64,000 bases of DNA from NCBI RefSeq assembly GCF_005771635.1, contig NZ_VBWP01000001.1, forward strand, positions 62,001 to 126,000, written 5' to 3'. The DNA comes from Culicoidibacter larvae. Its GTDB lineage: Bacteria > Bacillota_I > Bacilli_A > Culicoidibacterales > Culicoidibacteraceae. The first letter of the stretch is position 1; every line of letters starts with the position of its first letter. The notes beneath the pieces were generated by a model, which ran no database searches, was not told the DNA's origin, and saw only the letters and a list, made by a program, of their open reading frames with translations. Of the stretch, positions 17,681-26,268 are shown piece by piece. The position numbers and the translations under genes were made by a program.

Positions 17681-17689
17681 TGTTATACT
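17681..17689 (+). promoter_or_regulatory. Extended -10 promoter for the CDP-alcohol transferase gene
   Basis: TGTTATACT (TATACT at 17684-17689) about 20 bases before the start codon. TTGTTA upstream is at a 21-base spacing, so the extended -10 probably carries the promoter. Confidence 0.5.
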
Positions 17690-17709
17690 AAATAAAAAGA
17701 GGTGTTGCT

Positions 17710-18255
17710 ATGAAACAAATTCCCAATTGTATAACTCTTTTGCGGATATTTTTGACTATCGCCTTATTTTTCTTCATTCAAGATACCTGGGTTTTTATTT
17801 TTATATATATTTGTTGTGGTATCAGCGACATTCTGGATGGCTATATTGCCCGCCGCTATAAGCTTTCCTCAGCCTTTGGTGCAAAACTTGATAGCATTGC
17901 TGATTTTATCTTCTTTGTAACTTCAATACTTCTATTTATCATTAAATTCCAGCTGCAATTTCCACTATATGTCATCATTTGCTTCATAGTCATCTTCCTT
18001 ATTCGCATAGCTAACCTAGTTATTACTAAAATCAAATTTAAACAATGGGGTATGTTTCATACTATTGGTAACAAAATCAGTGGCTTACTACTCTTCCTAA
18101 TTCTGCCGATTGGAGTTTTAATCAACTATTTTCCAGATATTCCGGTCATTATTTTAGGTGCTACTGCACTTCTATCTGCTCTGGAAGAAATGCTAATCTT
18201 GCAAAAAATGACAACCTATAATGCTGATACTAAAAGTCTTTTTGGGGGAAAATAA
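17710..18255 (+). CDS. CDP-alcohol phosphatidyltransferase family protein (PgsA-like)
   Basis: A 181-residue membrane enzyme with about five or six helices. The family signature DG(x2)AR(x8)G(x3)D(x3)D is complete in the segment DILDGYIARRYKLSSAFGAK and the following LDSIAD. Members transfer a phosphatidyl group from CDP-diacylglycerol to glycerol-3-phosphate, phosphatidylglycerol, inositol or similar. The length resembles PgsA, but the exact acceptor cannot be read from sequence. AGAGGTG precedes the ATG. It is monocistronic and ends 1 base before a strong bidirectional terminator shared with the rpsF operon. Confidence 0.85.
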   Translation: MKQIPNCITLLRIFLTIALFFFIQDTWVFIFIYICCGISDILDGYIARRYKLSSAFGAKLDSIADFIFFVTSILLFIIKFQLQFPLYVIICFIVIFLIRIANLVITKIKFKQWGMFHTIGNKISGLLLFLILPIGVLINYFPDIPVIILGATALLSALEEMLILQKMTTYNADTKSLFGGK

Positions 18256-18288
18256 AAACGGCGGGAGAGCTCAGCTCTCCCGCCGTTT
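18256..18288. terminator. Bidirectional terminator between the PgsA-like gene and rpsR
   Basis: Perfect 15-bp GC-rich stem (18256-18270 and 18274-18288) with a TCA loop and T-tracts on both strands, between two convergent transcripts. Confidence 0.9.
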
Positions 18289-18300
18289 AAAAATTCTTCA

Positions 18301-18525
18301 TTAGTCAGTTACATAAGGAAGTAATGCCATTTGGCGTGCGCGTTTAATAGCAATCGTTAATTCACGTTGATATTTAGCACATGTTCCGGTAACACGACGA
18401 GGTAAAATTTTTCCACGTTCTGAAACAAAACGTTTCAATAATTCCGCATCTTTAAAATCGATTTTTTCAATTTTATTTGAAGTAAAGTAACATACCTTAC
18501 GACGTCTTTGTCTTCTTGGACGCAT
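18301..18525 (-). CDS. rpsR: 30S ribosomal protein S18
   Basis: A 74-residue basic protein with the S18 core [28 protein letters not shown] and [13 protein letters not shown]. It binds S6 and the central 16S domain in the platform of the small subunit. AAAGGAGGA precedes the ATG. It is the last gene of rpsF-ssb-rpsR, the standard bacterial order, and ends in a strong terminator. The S6:S18 complex is also the expected ligand of the leader upstream of rpsF. Confidence 0.98.
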   Translation of the reverse strand: MRPRRQRRRKVCYFTSNKIEKIDFKDAELLKRFVSERGKILPRRVTGTCAKYQRELTIAIKRARQMALLPYVTD

Positions 18526-18571
18526 CGTTGTTCCTCCTTTTTACATCATCTGGAATTATAATTCCAAATAA

Positions 18572-19048
18572 TTAGAATGGTAAATCATCATCCGAAATAT
18601 CGAATGTTTGGGTTGGTTTTTCAAAACTGTCAGCAGCTCCGCCGCCATTGTTTGATGAAGGTCCGGCATCATAGCTCGGCGCTCCATAATCATAAGCGTT
18701 GTCACGGTTGCCACCGCCAGCATTAGAACCTTTTGGTTCAAGGAATTGTACGCTATCGCAAACAACTTCCATAACAAAACGTTTAGAACCATCTTGAGCA
18801 TCGTACGAACGCGTTTGTAAACGACCGTCAACGCCAACTAAAGATCCTTTATGCACATAATTTGATACGTTTTCTGCTTGTTTTCTCCAAACAACACATG
18901 GAACGAAATCAGCTTCGCGCTCTCCGCTTTGGTTAGTAAACGTACGATTAACGGCAAGACTGAAAGTCGCTACCGCTACACCGCTAGGTGTGTATCGAAG
19001 TTCTGGATCGCGTGTTAAACGACCTACTAAAGTTACTCGATTCATCAT
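18572..19048 (-). CDS. ssb: Single-stranded DNA-binding protein
   Basis: A 158-residue protein with an N-terminal OB fold ([21 protein letters not shown]), a Gly/Asn/Ser-rich linker and the conserved acidic tip DDDLPF that recruits replication and repair partners. It binds ssDNA as a tetramer. Two ATGs are adjacent (19048 and 19045); either could be used and the ribosome site AGGTG favours neither clearly. It lies between rpsF (18 bases upstream) and rpsR (46 bases downstream). Confidence 0.98.
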   Translation of the reverse strand: MMNRVTLVGRLTRDPELRYTPSGVAVATFSLAVNRTFTNQSGEREADFVPCVVWRKQAENVSNYVHKGSLVGVDGRLQTRSYDAQDGSKRFVMEVVCDSVQFLEPKGSNAGGGNRDNAYDYGAPSYDAGPSSNNGGGAADSFEKPTQTFDISDDDLPF

Positions 19049-19066
19049 AATTACATCATCACCTAA

Positions 19067-19354
19067 CTACTCATCGTCGCGAATCGTGATAAAACGAATA
19101 ATGTCTTCACTGATACGCGCTAAACGTGTAAATTCATCAATTGCAGCTCCTGGAGCTTCAACATTTAAAACAACATAGTACCCTTTAGAATGCTTTTGGA
19201 TGTCATACGCTAATTCACGTAATCCCCATTTGTCAGTTTTTTCAACTGTCGCACCTTGAGTTTCTAAAGTGTTGTTAAATGATTCGATCACTGCTTCAGT
19301 TGCCTCAGCCTCTAAATCAGGACGAACAATATACATAATTTCATATTTATGCAT
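19067..19354 (-). CDS. rpsF: 30S ribosomal protein S6
   Basis: A 95-residue S6 with the standard opening MHKYEIMYIVRPDLEAE and the core WGLRELAYDIQKHSKGYYVVLNVEAP. It pairs with S18 on the 30S platform. A GTG immediately upstream (19357) could start one residue earlier. The ATG at 19354 aligns with the usual S6 N terminus and has AAGGAGG 9 bases away. That Shine-Dalgarno is itself base-paired in the predicted leader structure, so translation should be repressible. Confidence 0.97.
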   Translation of the reverse strand: MHKYEIMYIVRPDLEAEATEAVIESFNNTLETQGATVEKTDKWGLRELAYDIQKHSKGYYVVLNVEAPGAAIDEFTRLARISEDIIRFITIRDDE

Positions 19355-19360
19355 CACACT

Positions 19361-19402
19361 ACACCTCCTTATGGTCTATCGGCCCGTTCCCGGGCAAGGA
19401 GT
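19361..19402 (-). promoter_or_regulatory. rpsF leader, probable S6:S18-binding autoregulatory element
   Basis: In the minus-strand RNA, CTCCTT (19401-19396) pairs with AAGGAG (19370-19365), which is the rpsF ribosome site. Inside lies a GC hairpin GCCCG-GGAA-CGGGC followed by CGATAGACC, giving the CCG-at-bulge feature described for bacterial S6:S18 leader motifs. Binding of S6:S18 would stabilise the fold and close the ribosome site. The identification rests on position and shape. Confidence 0.6.
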
Positions 19403-19426
19403 AATTATTAAAATCACTCGGAATAT

Positions 19427-19455
19427 ATTGTATCACTTCTCCCCTTAAAAGTAAA
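19427..19455 (-). promoter_or_regulatory. Promoter of rpsF-ssb-rpsR
   Basis: Minus-strand TTTACT (19455-19450) and TACAAT (19432-19427) with a 17-base spacer and a TG one base before the -10. Confidence 0.65.
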
Positions 19456-19484
19456 TGCAAAATTTATTATCTGCCTTATGAAAA

Positions 19485-19506
19485 AAAAGCGCCAAGTGGC
19501 GCTTTT
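19485..19506 (-). terminator. Intrinsic terminator
   Basis: Perfect 9-bp stem (19485-19493 and 19498-19506), 4-base loop, followed by eight T on the minus strand. It overlaps the stop codon of the DUF5946-like gene. Confidence 0.88.
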
Positions 19507-19990
19507 ATAACATTTCTTTCAATAACTGACTAACTGTATCATGGGCCTCAACATAAGTATCGTACACTTCCTCGCCCCAATCCAAAATCGTATCAATAAA
19601 CTCTTGCTGGTCGGTCTCAGCTTCCAACTCCCGCAACGGATTATAACCACGGAAAATTGGCGCCTTGAATTTTGGCATATCTTTGAGATTTGCAACAAAC
19701 AGTTCAACCTTAGCCAATGTCTCATTGCTAAGGTTGTGACTTTCACTTAACGCCAGCGGCAACAATAATGTCGCAAAATCTGCATCATTCACACAATAAT
19801 AGTCCGGATGCATCAATTTGTAAGCTGCACTCATGACCGCTTTGTACTTCTCATTGTCACCAGCCAGAAAATCCGACGCTAGCATTTGCTCATACAAATG
19901 ACGGCAGCCTTCCTCGCCCTCGGCAACAACTAAGCCACAGACAAGACAAATATCAACACCAAACCCGGCATAATCAACTTTCAACGCCAT
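19505..19990 (-). CDS. DUF5946-like protein of unknown function
   Basis: A 161-residue soluble protein. It has a short Cys pair near the N terminus (CLVCG, residues 15-19) followed by another Cys and the stretch GCRHLYEQMLASDF, then AAYKLMHPDYYCVNDADF. This layout resembles DUF5946, whose function is unknown. The Cys residues could bind a metal. Assignment is from memory of the family and is tentative. It stands alone between a very long inverted repeat and a strong terminator. Confidence 0.6.
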   Translation of the reverse strand: MALKVDYAGFGVDICLVCGLVVAEGEEGCRHLYEQMLASDFLAGDNEKYKAVMSAAYKLMHPDYYCVNDADFATLLLPLALSESHNLSNETLAKVELFVANLKDMPKFKAPIFRGYNPLRELEAETDQQEFIDTILDWGEEVYDTYVEAHDTVSQLLKEML

Positions 19991-20027
19991 ATGAGTTCCT
20001 TCTTTCTTTTTTTTGAATCACTAACAA

Positions 20028-20152
20028 AAAATATTTGAAAACGCTTCTCATTCTAAGGAAACCTGCAAAAGTTTATGCGAAGCGTATCTAAACATACGTG
20101 CCAAATAAACTTTTGCAGGTTTTCAACGAATGGAGGCGTTTCTCAATATTTT
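20028..20152 (-). repeat. 125-nt imperfect inverted repeat downstream of ychF
   Basis: Outer arms 20028-20044 and 20136-20152 pair imperfectly. Inner arms 20059-20075 and 20106-20122 are a perfect 17-bp inverted repeat, and a third small stem (CGTAT...ATACG) lies at the tip. The ychF stop codon (20151-20153) is inside the outer arm. A T-rich tract follows on the minus strand, so it may act as an oversized terminator, but the size is more like a MITE or a structured 3' RNA. Confidence 0.7.
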
Positions 20153-21251
20153 AGACGTTGAAACGGAAATGAACAACATCCCCATCCTTCATCACATACT
20201 CTTTACCTTCAATGCGGTATTTCCCGGCTGCTCGCGCTCCGGTTTCACCACCTGTCGCTAATAAGTCATCGTAGCTGACTACTTCAGCTTTGATGAAGCC
20301 GCGTTCGAAGTCAGTATGAATAATCCCGGCACACTCTGGTGCTTTCATTCCTTTGACAAAAGTCCATGCGCGAACTTCCTGCACGCCGGCAGTGAAGTAA
20401 GTCTCAAGTCCGAGCAAGTCATAAGCAGCTCGCGTAAGTATTTCAATCCCGCTTTGCTCAACACCTAAATCGGCTAAGAACTCAGCACGTTCATCATCAT
20501 CAAGCTCAGAAAGTTCAGCTTCAATTTGTGCGGAAATAACCACAACTTGCGCTCCTTCTTTAGCAGCTAACTCACGAACCGCTTGCACATGTTTATTATT
20601 ATCGCTATTAGCAATTTCATCTTCAGCAACATTTGCTACATATAAAATCGGTTTAATTGTCAGCAAATTCAGTTGACGAATGTATTTCCACTCGGGCTCA
20701 TTCAATTCAACAGTACGAGCCGGCAAACTATTTTCGAATGCTTTACTAATCCGCTCTAACGCCGGATATTCAATCGCTGCATCCTTATCTTTCATTTGCG
20801 CCATCTTTGCTAAACGCTTCATCCGTTTTTCAACAGTATCCATATCGGCAAAAATAAGTTCCAGATTAATTGTTTCAATATCACGAATCGGATCAATATC
20901 TCCATCAACATGAGTAATATCCGGGTCTTCGAAACAACGAACAACCTCACAAATTGCATCAACCTGACGAATATGTGCTAAAAATTGATTCCCTAAACCT
21001 TCACCTTTAGAAGCACCACGCACTAATCCGGCAATATCAGTAAACTCAAAAGCAGTCGGTATCGTCTTTTGTGGCTTCACCAACTCCGTTAATTTTTGTA
21101 ACCGCTCATCCGGCACCTCAACAACACCAACATTCGGGTCAATCGTCGCAAACGGATAGTTTGCCGCAAGTGCACCCGCCTTAGTAATTGCATTAAATAA
21201 TGTCGACTTCCCCACGTTTGGTAAACCAACAATTCCAGCTGTCAAAGCCAT
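20151..21251 (-). CDS. ychF: Ribosome-binding ATPase/GTPase YchF (OLA1 family)
   Basis: A 366-residue P-loop protein of the Obg-related YchF family, which prefers ATP. It shows G1 GLPNVGKST (residues 9-17), the DIAGLVRGASKGEGLGNQFLAHIR switch region, and a C-terminal TGS domain ending DGDVVHFRFNV. It binds ribosomes and has been linked to oxidative-stress responses in other bacteria. The ATG at 21251 gives the family's normal N terminus (MALTAGIVGLPN); upstream codons to 21284 lack a ribosome site. It is monocistronic, with the long inverted repeat at its 3' end. Confidence 0.96.
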   Translation of the reverse strand: MALTAGIVGLPNVGKSTLFNAITKAGALAANYPFATIDPNVGVVEVPDERLQKLTELVKPQKTIPTAFEFTDIAGLVRGASKGEGLGNQFLAHIRQVDAICEVVRCFEDPDITHVDGDIDPIRDIETINLELIFADMDTVEKRMKRLAKMAQMKDKDAAIEYPALERISKAFENSLPARTVELNEPEWKYIRQLNLLTIKPILYVANVAEDEIANSDNNKHVQAVRELAAKEGAQVVVISAQIEAELSELDDDERAEFLADLGVEQSGIEILTRAAYDLLGLETYFTAGVQEVRAWTFVKGMKAPECAGIIHTDFERGFIKAEVVSYDDLLATGGETGARAAGKYRIEGKEYVMKDGDVVHFRFNV

Positions 21252-21319
21252 AAATAAAAACCGCCTTCTCTTTACATTTCTCACCTATTATACTAAAAAA
21301 CCCGGCAAAAGAAAACAAC

Positions 21320-22666
21320 CTATTGCTTAGGCAGCAACCGCCCACCTAAACGCACCCAACGATGTTCCTGATTAAACTCCAGAACCACATCACTATAAGG
21401 CTTCTCAATCACTACCTGGTACCGATCGGTTAGGCGCGCCGGATAAACCGTCGCACCTAACCACACCCGAAGCCCTTCTTCATCAAAAACAACCTGCACA
21501 CAACTATCTTCCTCATCACTGGCGTATACCCCGGCAACTTGCTCAATGAAGCCCGCATCCTCAATAAAACTATATTCTGGCTTTACAATCTCAGCACTAA
21601 GACCAAGCGCAAGCAAACGGCTGGCAACAAGTGATACCGGCACTGCCGATGTATTACACAGCACAACCACACCAAGGCCAACCTCCGCTGACCATAATAT
21701 CTGCGACGATACCCCGGTCAAGCCGCCGCCATGACCGACACACTTCTGCCCGCCAATCGTTTCAATCGCCAAACCAAATCCATAATTCGACTGAGCATTG
21801 TAACGAATTGCCGGCGCGCTCATCTGCTCAATGCCTGCCTGACTCAACAATTGCTCACCACTTTGAGTGACACCACCATGCAAGTACATACACACATATT
21901 TCATCAAGTCATTGAGTGTCGACTTCAGCGCGCCACCACCCATCATAACAAAAGCATTATCATAAAAATCGAGCGTACTTTTCAGTTCACCATTTTCGTT
22001 CCAATAAAGCGTCGCTACATCGGTGTCATGCTGCGGTGCCAACATCGCAATAGTAGAACGCGTCATACCAAGCGGCTTCAATATGCAAGCTTCCAAGTAA
22101 GCTGCATAGGTTTCATATCCACTAACTCGCCGCACAATTTCAGTCAGTAAGCCATAGCCATCATTGCTGTAACTTAAAAATGCTCCCGGTGCCCCGCAAA
22201 ACTCAGTTGCTGCATCTAAAAGTCGACATATTTCCTTACTTCCGGCCATAGCCAACTCATTACTAAATGCTAAATCTTCAACCTGCGGTTCAAGTCCCAG
22301 CTTCTCCGCTACCTCATAAACTGTCGTTCGATGTTGCGGAAAAAAGCCGCCACTATGACTGAGCAAATGACGGACTGTAACTCCGCGCTTATTTTCAAAC
22401 TCGGGTATGTATACTGAGACCAGTGCATCTAACTCAACTCGACCTGCCTCAACCAACTGCATAATCGCAAGTGCAGTAAATGACTTAGTAACTGAGGCAA
22501 CACCAAACAAACTATCAGCACTGATTTGTCGTTGCTCATCAATATCTCGATATCCAAAACTACGCTGGTACTTAATTGTGCCATCTTTTGTAAAGAGCGC
22601 CGCCCTTAAACCGGCAGCGCTATAATCCTTCATCAATTGTTCAGTAAATATCTTAAACTCTTTCAT
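21320..22666 (-). CDS. Serine hydrolase, beta-lactamase/class C family
   Basis: A 448-residue beta-lactamase-fold enzyme with SVTK at residues 58-61 (SxxK), a YSNDGY stretch for the second motif and GHGGGLTG for the HxG-like third motif, followed by a C-terminal extension of about 100 residues. There is no signal peptide. Possible roles include esterase or D-amino peptidase; the substrate is unknown. It lies 12 bases downstream of the alpha-glucosidase, and its ribosome site AAGGAGC abuts that gene's stop, so the two are cotranscribed. Confidence 0.85.
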   Translation of the reverse strand: MKEFKIFTEQLMKDYSAAGLRAALFTKDGTIKYQRSFGYRDIDEQRQISADSLFGVASVTKSFTALAIMQLVEAGRVELDALVSVYIPEFENKRGVTVRHLLSHSGGFFPQHRTTVYEVAEKLGLEPQVEDLAFSNELAMAGSKEICRLLDAATEFCGAPGAFLSYSNDGYGLLTEIVRRVSGYETYAAYLEACILKPLGMTRSTIAMLAPQHDTDVATLYWNENGELKSTLDFYDNAFVMMGGGALKSTLNDLMKYVCMYLHGGVTQSGEQLLSQAGIEQMSAPAIRYNAQSNYGFGLAIETIGGQKCVGHGGGLTGVSSQILWSAEVGLGVVVLCNTSAVPVSLVASRLLALGLSAEIVKPEYSFIEDAGFIEQVAGVYASDEEDSCVQVVFDEEGLRVWLGATVYPARLTDRYQVVIEKPYSDVVLEFNQEHRWVRLGGRLLPKQ

Positions 22667-22678
22667 GCTCTGAGCTCC

Positions 22679-24364
22679 TTACAACTTATATACAATACTT
22701 TCATATGGACGTAACAAATACGTTCCCGCACTTGCTGTTTTCAAATCATAATTACTTAGCATTACTTCCTTCACATCCCATGTAAAAGGAATTTCACGCT
22801 CGGTACCATAGAAATTACAAATTACCAATACTCGCTCTTCTTCATATTCACGGATATAAGCATATACGCGCTCGTCATCTTCAAGGACTAACTCCACCGT
22901 ACCATAAATAAATAATTCATAATCATGCCGCAACTGTAATACTTTACGATAATGATTCAAGATCGAATCAGGATCATTCATTTCCGCTTCAACATTAATA
23001 GTTTTATAATTCTCGTTGGTTTTTATCCATGGTTCTACATGAGAAAAACCACCATGCTCCGCCGCATCCCACTGCATTGGCGTACGCGCATTATCACGGC
23101 AACGGTCGTGAATCATCGTCATAATTTCATCATGACTTCTACCGCCACGAACAACCGCCTGATCATACAAAGTAAATACTTCAACATCACGATAATCACT
23201 AATATCGCTATAATTAGTATTAGTCATCCCCAGTTCCTCACCTTGCAAAATATATGGCGTTCCCCATTGTAAATACATTAAAGTTGCCAACATTTTGGCA
23301 CTTTCTTTCCAATACTCGCCAACATCACCAAAGCGTGAAACCACACGTGGCATATCATGATTATTCCAATATAAAGTATTCCAGCCATTACCAAACAAGC
23401 CGTGCTGCCACTCCATCATTTTAGCCTTAAAAGCATTCAAATCCATTGGCTTTGTTGCCCACTTCGGCGGCACATAAGTCACGGAATAATCATAATCTAA
23501 ACTCAAATGAGCAAAAGTAATAATCATATCAAACTCTTTACGTGCCGGATCACTATACTTAATTCCTTCACTAACAGTTGCGGTAGAACCTTCACCAACA
23601 GTCATCAAATGATTAGAAGGGGCAATAACCTCACGATTAAACTCTTGCACATAATCATGAACCTTAGGCAGATTAGCATAATATTCATCAGCTAAAACAT
23701 ATGGGCGCTCAGTCAAATTCTCTGCCTGCGGAAAAGTCATGTCCTTAGCAATATGAATAATTGCATCCACTCGGAAGCCATCAATTCCTTTATTACTCCA
23801 GAATCGGGCAATATCATAAATCGCCTCACGAACATCTGGATTGGTCCAGTTTAAATCCGGCATTTTCTTGCTGAACAAATGCATATAATACTGCTTACTC
23901 ACTTCATCATATTCCCAAACTGAACCGCCAAAAAAACCTTCCCAGTTAGTCGGGGGTTCACCATTCGGTCCGCCATCCTGCCAAATATAAAAATCACGAT
24001 AAAAATTCGACTGCGCCGAACGGGACTCAATAAACCAAGGATGCTCATCGCTAGTATGATTCATCACTAAGTCAAAAATAATCTTAATACCGCGTAAATG
24101 AGCTTTCTGAATTAACTCTTCAACATCATCCATCGTTCCAAAAATCGGCGATATTCCATAAAAATCGCTGATATCATAACCGTTATCATCATTTGGCGAA
24201 TGAAAAATCGGATTCAGCCAAATAACATTCGCCCCCAATGCATCAATATAATCTAACTTCTCAATAACCCCACGAATATCACCAACACCATCATCATCGC
24301 TGTCATAAAAACTTCTTGGGTAAACCTGATAGACGACTGCACTTTGCCACCATTTCTTTTCCAT
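22679..24364 (-). CDS. GH13 alpha-glucosidase (oligosaccharide-degrading)
   Basis: A 561-residue cytoplasmic glycoside hydrolase of the GH13 oligo-1,6-glucosidase/alpha-glucosidase group. The catalytic nucleophile is Asp200 in GFRVDAI, the acid/base Glu258 in TVGEGS and the third Asp in NNHDMPR. The residue after the nucleophile is Ala; in this group Val there goes with alpha-1,6 linkages and Ala or Thr with alpha-1,4, so a maltase-like preference is inferred. No transporter or sugar regulator is adjacent; the downstream gene is a serine hydrolase. GGAG lies 8 bases before the ATG. The end is followed immediately by the next gene's start. Confidence 0.92.
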   Translation of the reverse strand: MEKKWWQSAVVYQVYPRSFYDSDDDGVGDIRGVIEKLDYIDALGANVIWLNPIFHSPNDDNGYDISDFYGISPIFGTMDDVEELIQKAHLRGIKIIFDLVMNHTSDEHPWFIESRSAQSNFYRDFYIWQDGGPNGEPPTNWEGFFGGSVWEYDEVSKQYYMHLFSKKMPDLNWTNPDVREAIYDIARFWSNKGIDGFRVDAIIHIAKDMTFPQAENLTERPYVLADEYYANLPKVHDYVQEFNREVIAPSNHLMTVGEGSTATVSEGIKYSDPARKEFDMIITFAHLSLDYDYSVTYVPPKWATKPMDLNAFKAKMMEWQHGLFGNGWNTLYWNNHDMPRVVSRFGDVGEYWKESAKMLATLMYLQWGTPYILQGEELGMTNTNYSDISDYRDVEVFTLYDQAVVRGGRSHDEIMTMIHDRCRDNARTPMQWDAAEHGGFSHVEPWIKTNENYKTINVEAEMNDPDSILNHYRKVLQLRHDYELFIYGTVELVLEDDERVYAYIREYEEERVLVICNFYGTEREIPFTWDVKEVMLSNYDLKTASAGTYLLRPYESIVYKL

Positions 24365-24437
24365 AATCCCAACTCCGTATCTATAAACAAAATTATACTC
24401 TTATCATAGCACAAAAACCTTTTTATGGAGAAAAAAT

Positions 24438-24468
24438 AAACCCACAAGAGTCAAACTCTTGCGGGTTT
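24438..24468 (-). terminator. Terminator after the CPBP protease gene
   Basis: 13-bp stem (24438-24450 and 24456-24468), loop TCAAA on the plus strand, with one position that pairs as G-U only in minus-strand RNA. A T-rich tract follows on that strand. Confidence 0.78.
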
Positions 24469-24482
24469 AAAAAATCATATAA

Positions 24483-25250
24483 TCAGGCAATACCCATCAA
24501 TAAAGTTAGCAACACGCTTGTGATATTGTAGAGCATATGTGCACCCATAGCAACAAGAAGGTTTTTATTTGAAAATTGATAAATCAATCCCAAAGCAATT
24601 CCCGCCGCTCCATAAGTAATCAAGTAGATGTAATCACCTTTACCATCACCAATAACATGAATCAACCCAAACAATATCGCTGCGGCAAAAATAGTAATGC
24701 CGGCTTTGACAATTCGATAAGCTTTTGAATCAGGATTCAGTTTAAACAATTTATGGAAAATTAAATCAAAGAAACCACCAAAGAATACATCTTGTAAAGC
24801 ATAACGGAAAATAATTTCCTCAATAATCGGCCCACCAAATACAATTGGCAAAATTGTTAATACCGGTGCTATTTTCATTGCCTCATTCAGCATTGACTGG
24901 TTCGCTGATTGATCGGTAGTAAACATCGACACAATCATTCCGCTTAACAACGCAGCAACCATTGAAACAAACCAGCCAATACCTATCCAGTACCAAGTCT
25001 TGCTCAATTGTCTTGCCGACGAACGCAACTTAAAGAAAACTAAAATAACTCCCGGAACAGTAATCCAAATATACAAAGCCAACATATAAGCACTATTTGC
25101 CAAAGTTAAACTGATAACCCCAGCATCAACCAGACTAAGTAAAAAATAATCTACCGGTAATCTTAACAACATCAGTTCAGTTGTACCAAAATAGATGATA
25201 ACCGCCGCTGCAATTCTAATCCATTGACTTACTTTTAGTTTTTCGTTCAT
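24483..25250 (-). CDS. CPBP-family intramembrane glutamic protease (CAAX protease-like)
   Basis: A 255-residue membrane protein with about seven helices. The three CPBP motifs are present: EEIIFRYALQD (EExxxR), the His in FGLIHVIGD and the His in MGAHMLYN. Members cleave within or near membranes; bacterial ones are often linked to bacteriocin immunity or surface-protein processing, but no partner is visible. AAGGTGG is 9 bases before the ATG. It is last in the run VanY - unknown - unknown - dusB - CPBP. Confidence 0.9.
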   Translation of the reverse strand: MNEKLKVSQWIRIAAAVIIYFGTTELMLLRLPVDYFLLSLVDAGVISLTLANSAYMLALYIWITVPGVILVFFKLRSSARQLSKTWYWIGIGWFVSMVAALLSGMIVSMFTTDQSANQSMLNEAMKIAPVLTILPIVFGGPIIEEIIFRYALQDVFFGGFFDLIFHKLFKLNPDSKAYRIVKAGITIFAAAILFGLIHVIGDGKGDYIYLITYGAAGIALGLIYQFSNKNLLVAMGAHMLYNITSVLLTLLMGIA

Positions 25251-25270
25251 ATTATGCTTCCACCTTTATT

Positions 25271-26254
25271 TTAGTCTTCTTTACTCAGCCATTCTTCATA
25301 TTCATCAAGAATTCCAATCATACCTTGCTCAGTCTTTTGTTGCATCAGTAATTCCTTCACTCGCGAACTGCCTTTTAAGCCCTTAATATACCATGCCATA
25401 TGCCCACGCATTTCTAGCACCGCCAAATGTTCACCTTTTAGAGCTTTAAGCTCTCTAAGGTGCTCTTTCGCCACAATAAACTTCTCTGTCGGCGAAATTT
25501 TTTTGCGATACGTCCCGGTTGTCAAATACTCATTGATTTGTGCGGCAAGCCAAGGATTCCCCAAGAAAGCCCGACCAATCATAATTCCCTGCGCTCCGGT
25601 TTCCTCAAGTCGCTGCTTCACATCTTCCGGCGTTTTAATATCACCATTCCCAAAAACTGGAATATTAACCGCGTCGACAACTTGCTTCACATACGACCAA
25701 TCAGCCTTACCGGTATACATCTGCTTCGCCGTCCGCCCATGAATTGCTACCGCACTTGCTCCGGCTGCCTCAACCGCCTTCGCATTATTAATCACATTAA
25801 TCGTATCGGCGTTCCAGCCAATCCGCATCTTCACCGTCACCGGTTTCGATGTCACCGCATTAATACTGGAAACAATATCATAAATCTTATCCGAATCCAA
25901 AAGTAACTTCGCTCCCGCTTCATTTTTCGTCACCTTCGGCACTGGACATCCCATATTAATATCAATAATATCGCAATCACAATTGGCATCAACGAACTTC
26001 GCCGCTTCAATAAACGTTTCCTTATCGCCACCAAAAATCTGCATTGCCATAGGATGTTCATCCTCAGCAACATAAAGCATATCCAATGTCTTCTTATTTT
26101 GATAAACTACTGCTTTATCGCTGACCATTTCCGCATAAACGAGTCCAGCCCCAAATCGTTTGATAATACTGCGAAAGGCAGCATTACAAACTCCGGCCAT
26201 CGGTGCCAGTACTATCGGATTATCTATCGTTATATCTTTAATCTTATATGTCAC
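25271..26254 (-). CDS. dusB: tRNA-dihydrouridine synthase DusB
   Basis: An FMN-dependent TIM barrel that reduces uridine to dihydrouridine in tRNA. Motifs: VLAPMAGVCNAAFR, AEMVSDKA, the active Cys in DINMGCPVPKVTKNEAGAKL, VKMRIGW and GNGDIKTPED. The GTG at 26254 is chosen: GGGTGG lies 7 bases upstream, and it aligns the N terminus (VTYKIKDI) with known DusB proteins (MFKIGDI). An ATG at 26269 overlaps the stop of the upstream gene but lacks a ribosome site. From GTG the protein is 327 residues. Confidence 0.95.
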   Translation of the reverse strand: MTYKIKDITIDNPIVLAPMAGVCNAAFRSIIKRFGAGLVYAEMVSDKAVVYQNKKTLDMLYVAEDEHPMAMQIFGGDKETFIEAAKFVDANCDCDIIDINMGCPVPKVTKNEAGAKLLLDSDKIYDIVSSINAVTSKPVTVKMRIGWNADTINVINNAKAVEAAGASAVAIHGRTAKQMYTGKADWSYVKQVVDAVNIPVFGNGDIKTPEDVKQRLEETGAQGIMIGRAFLGNPWLAAQINEYLTTGTYRKKISPTEKFIVAKEHLRELKALKGEHLAVLEMRGHMAWYIKGLKGSSRVKELLMQQKTEQGMIGILDEYEEWLSKED

Positions 26255-26268
26255 GTTATTTCCACCCA

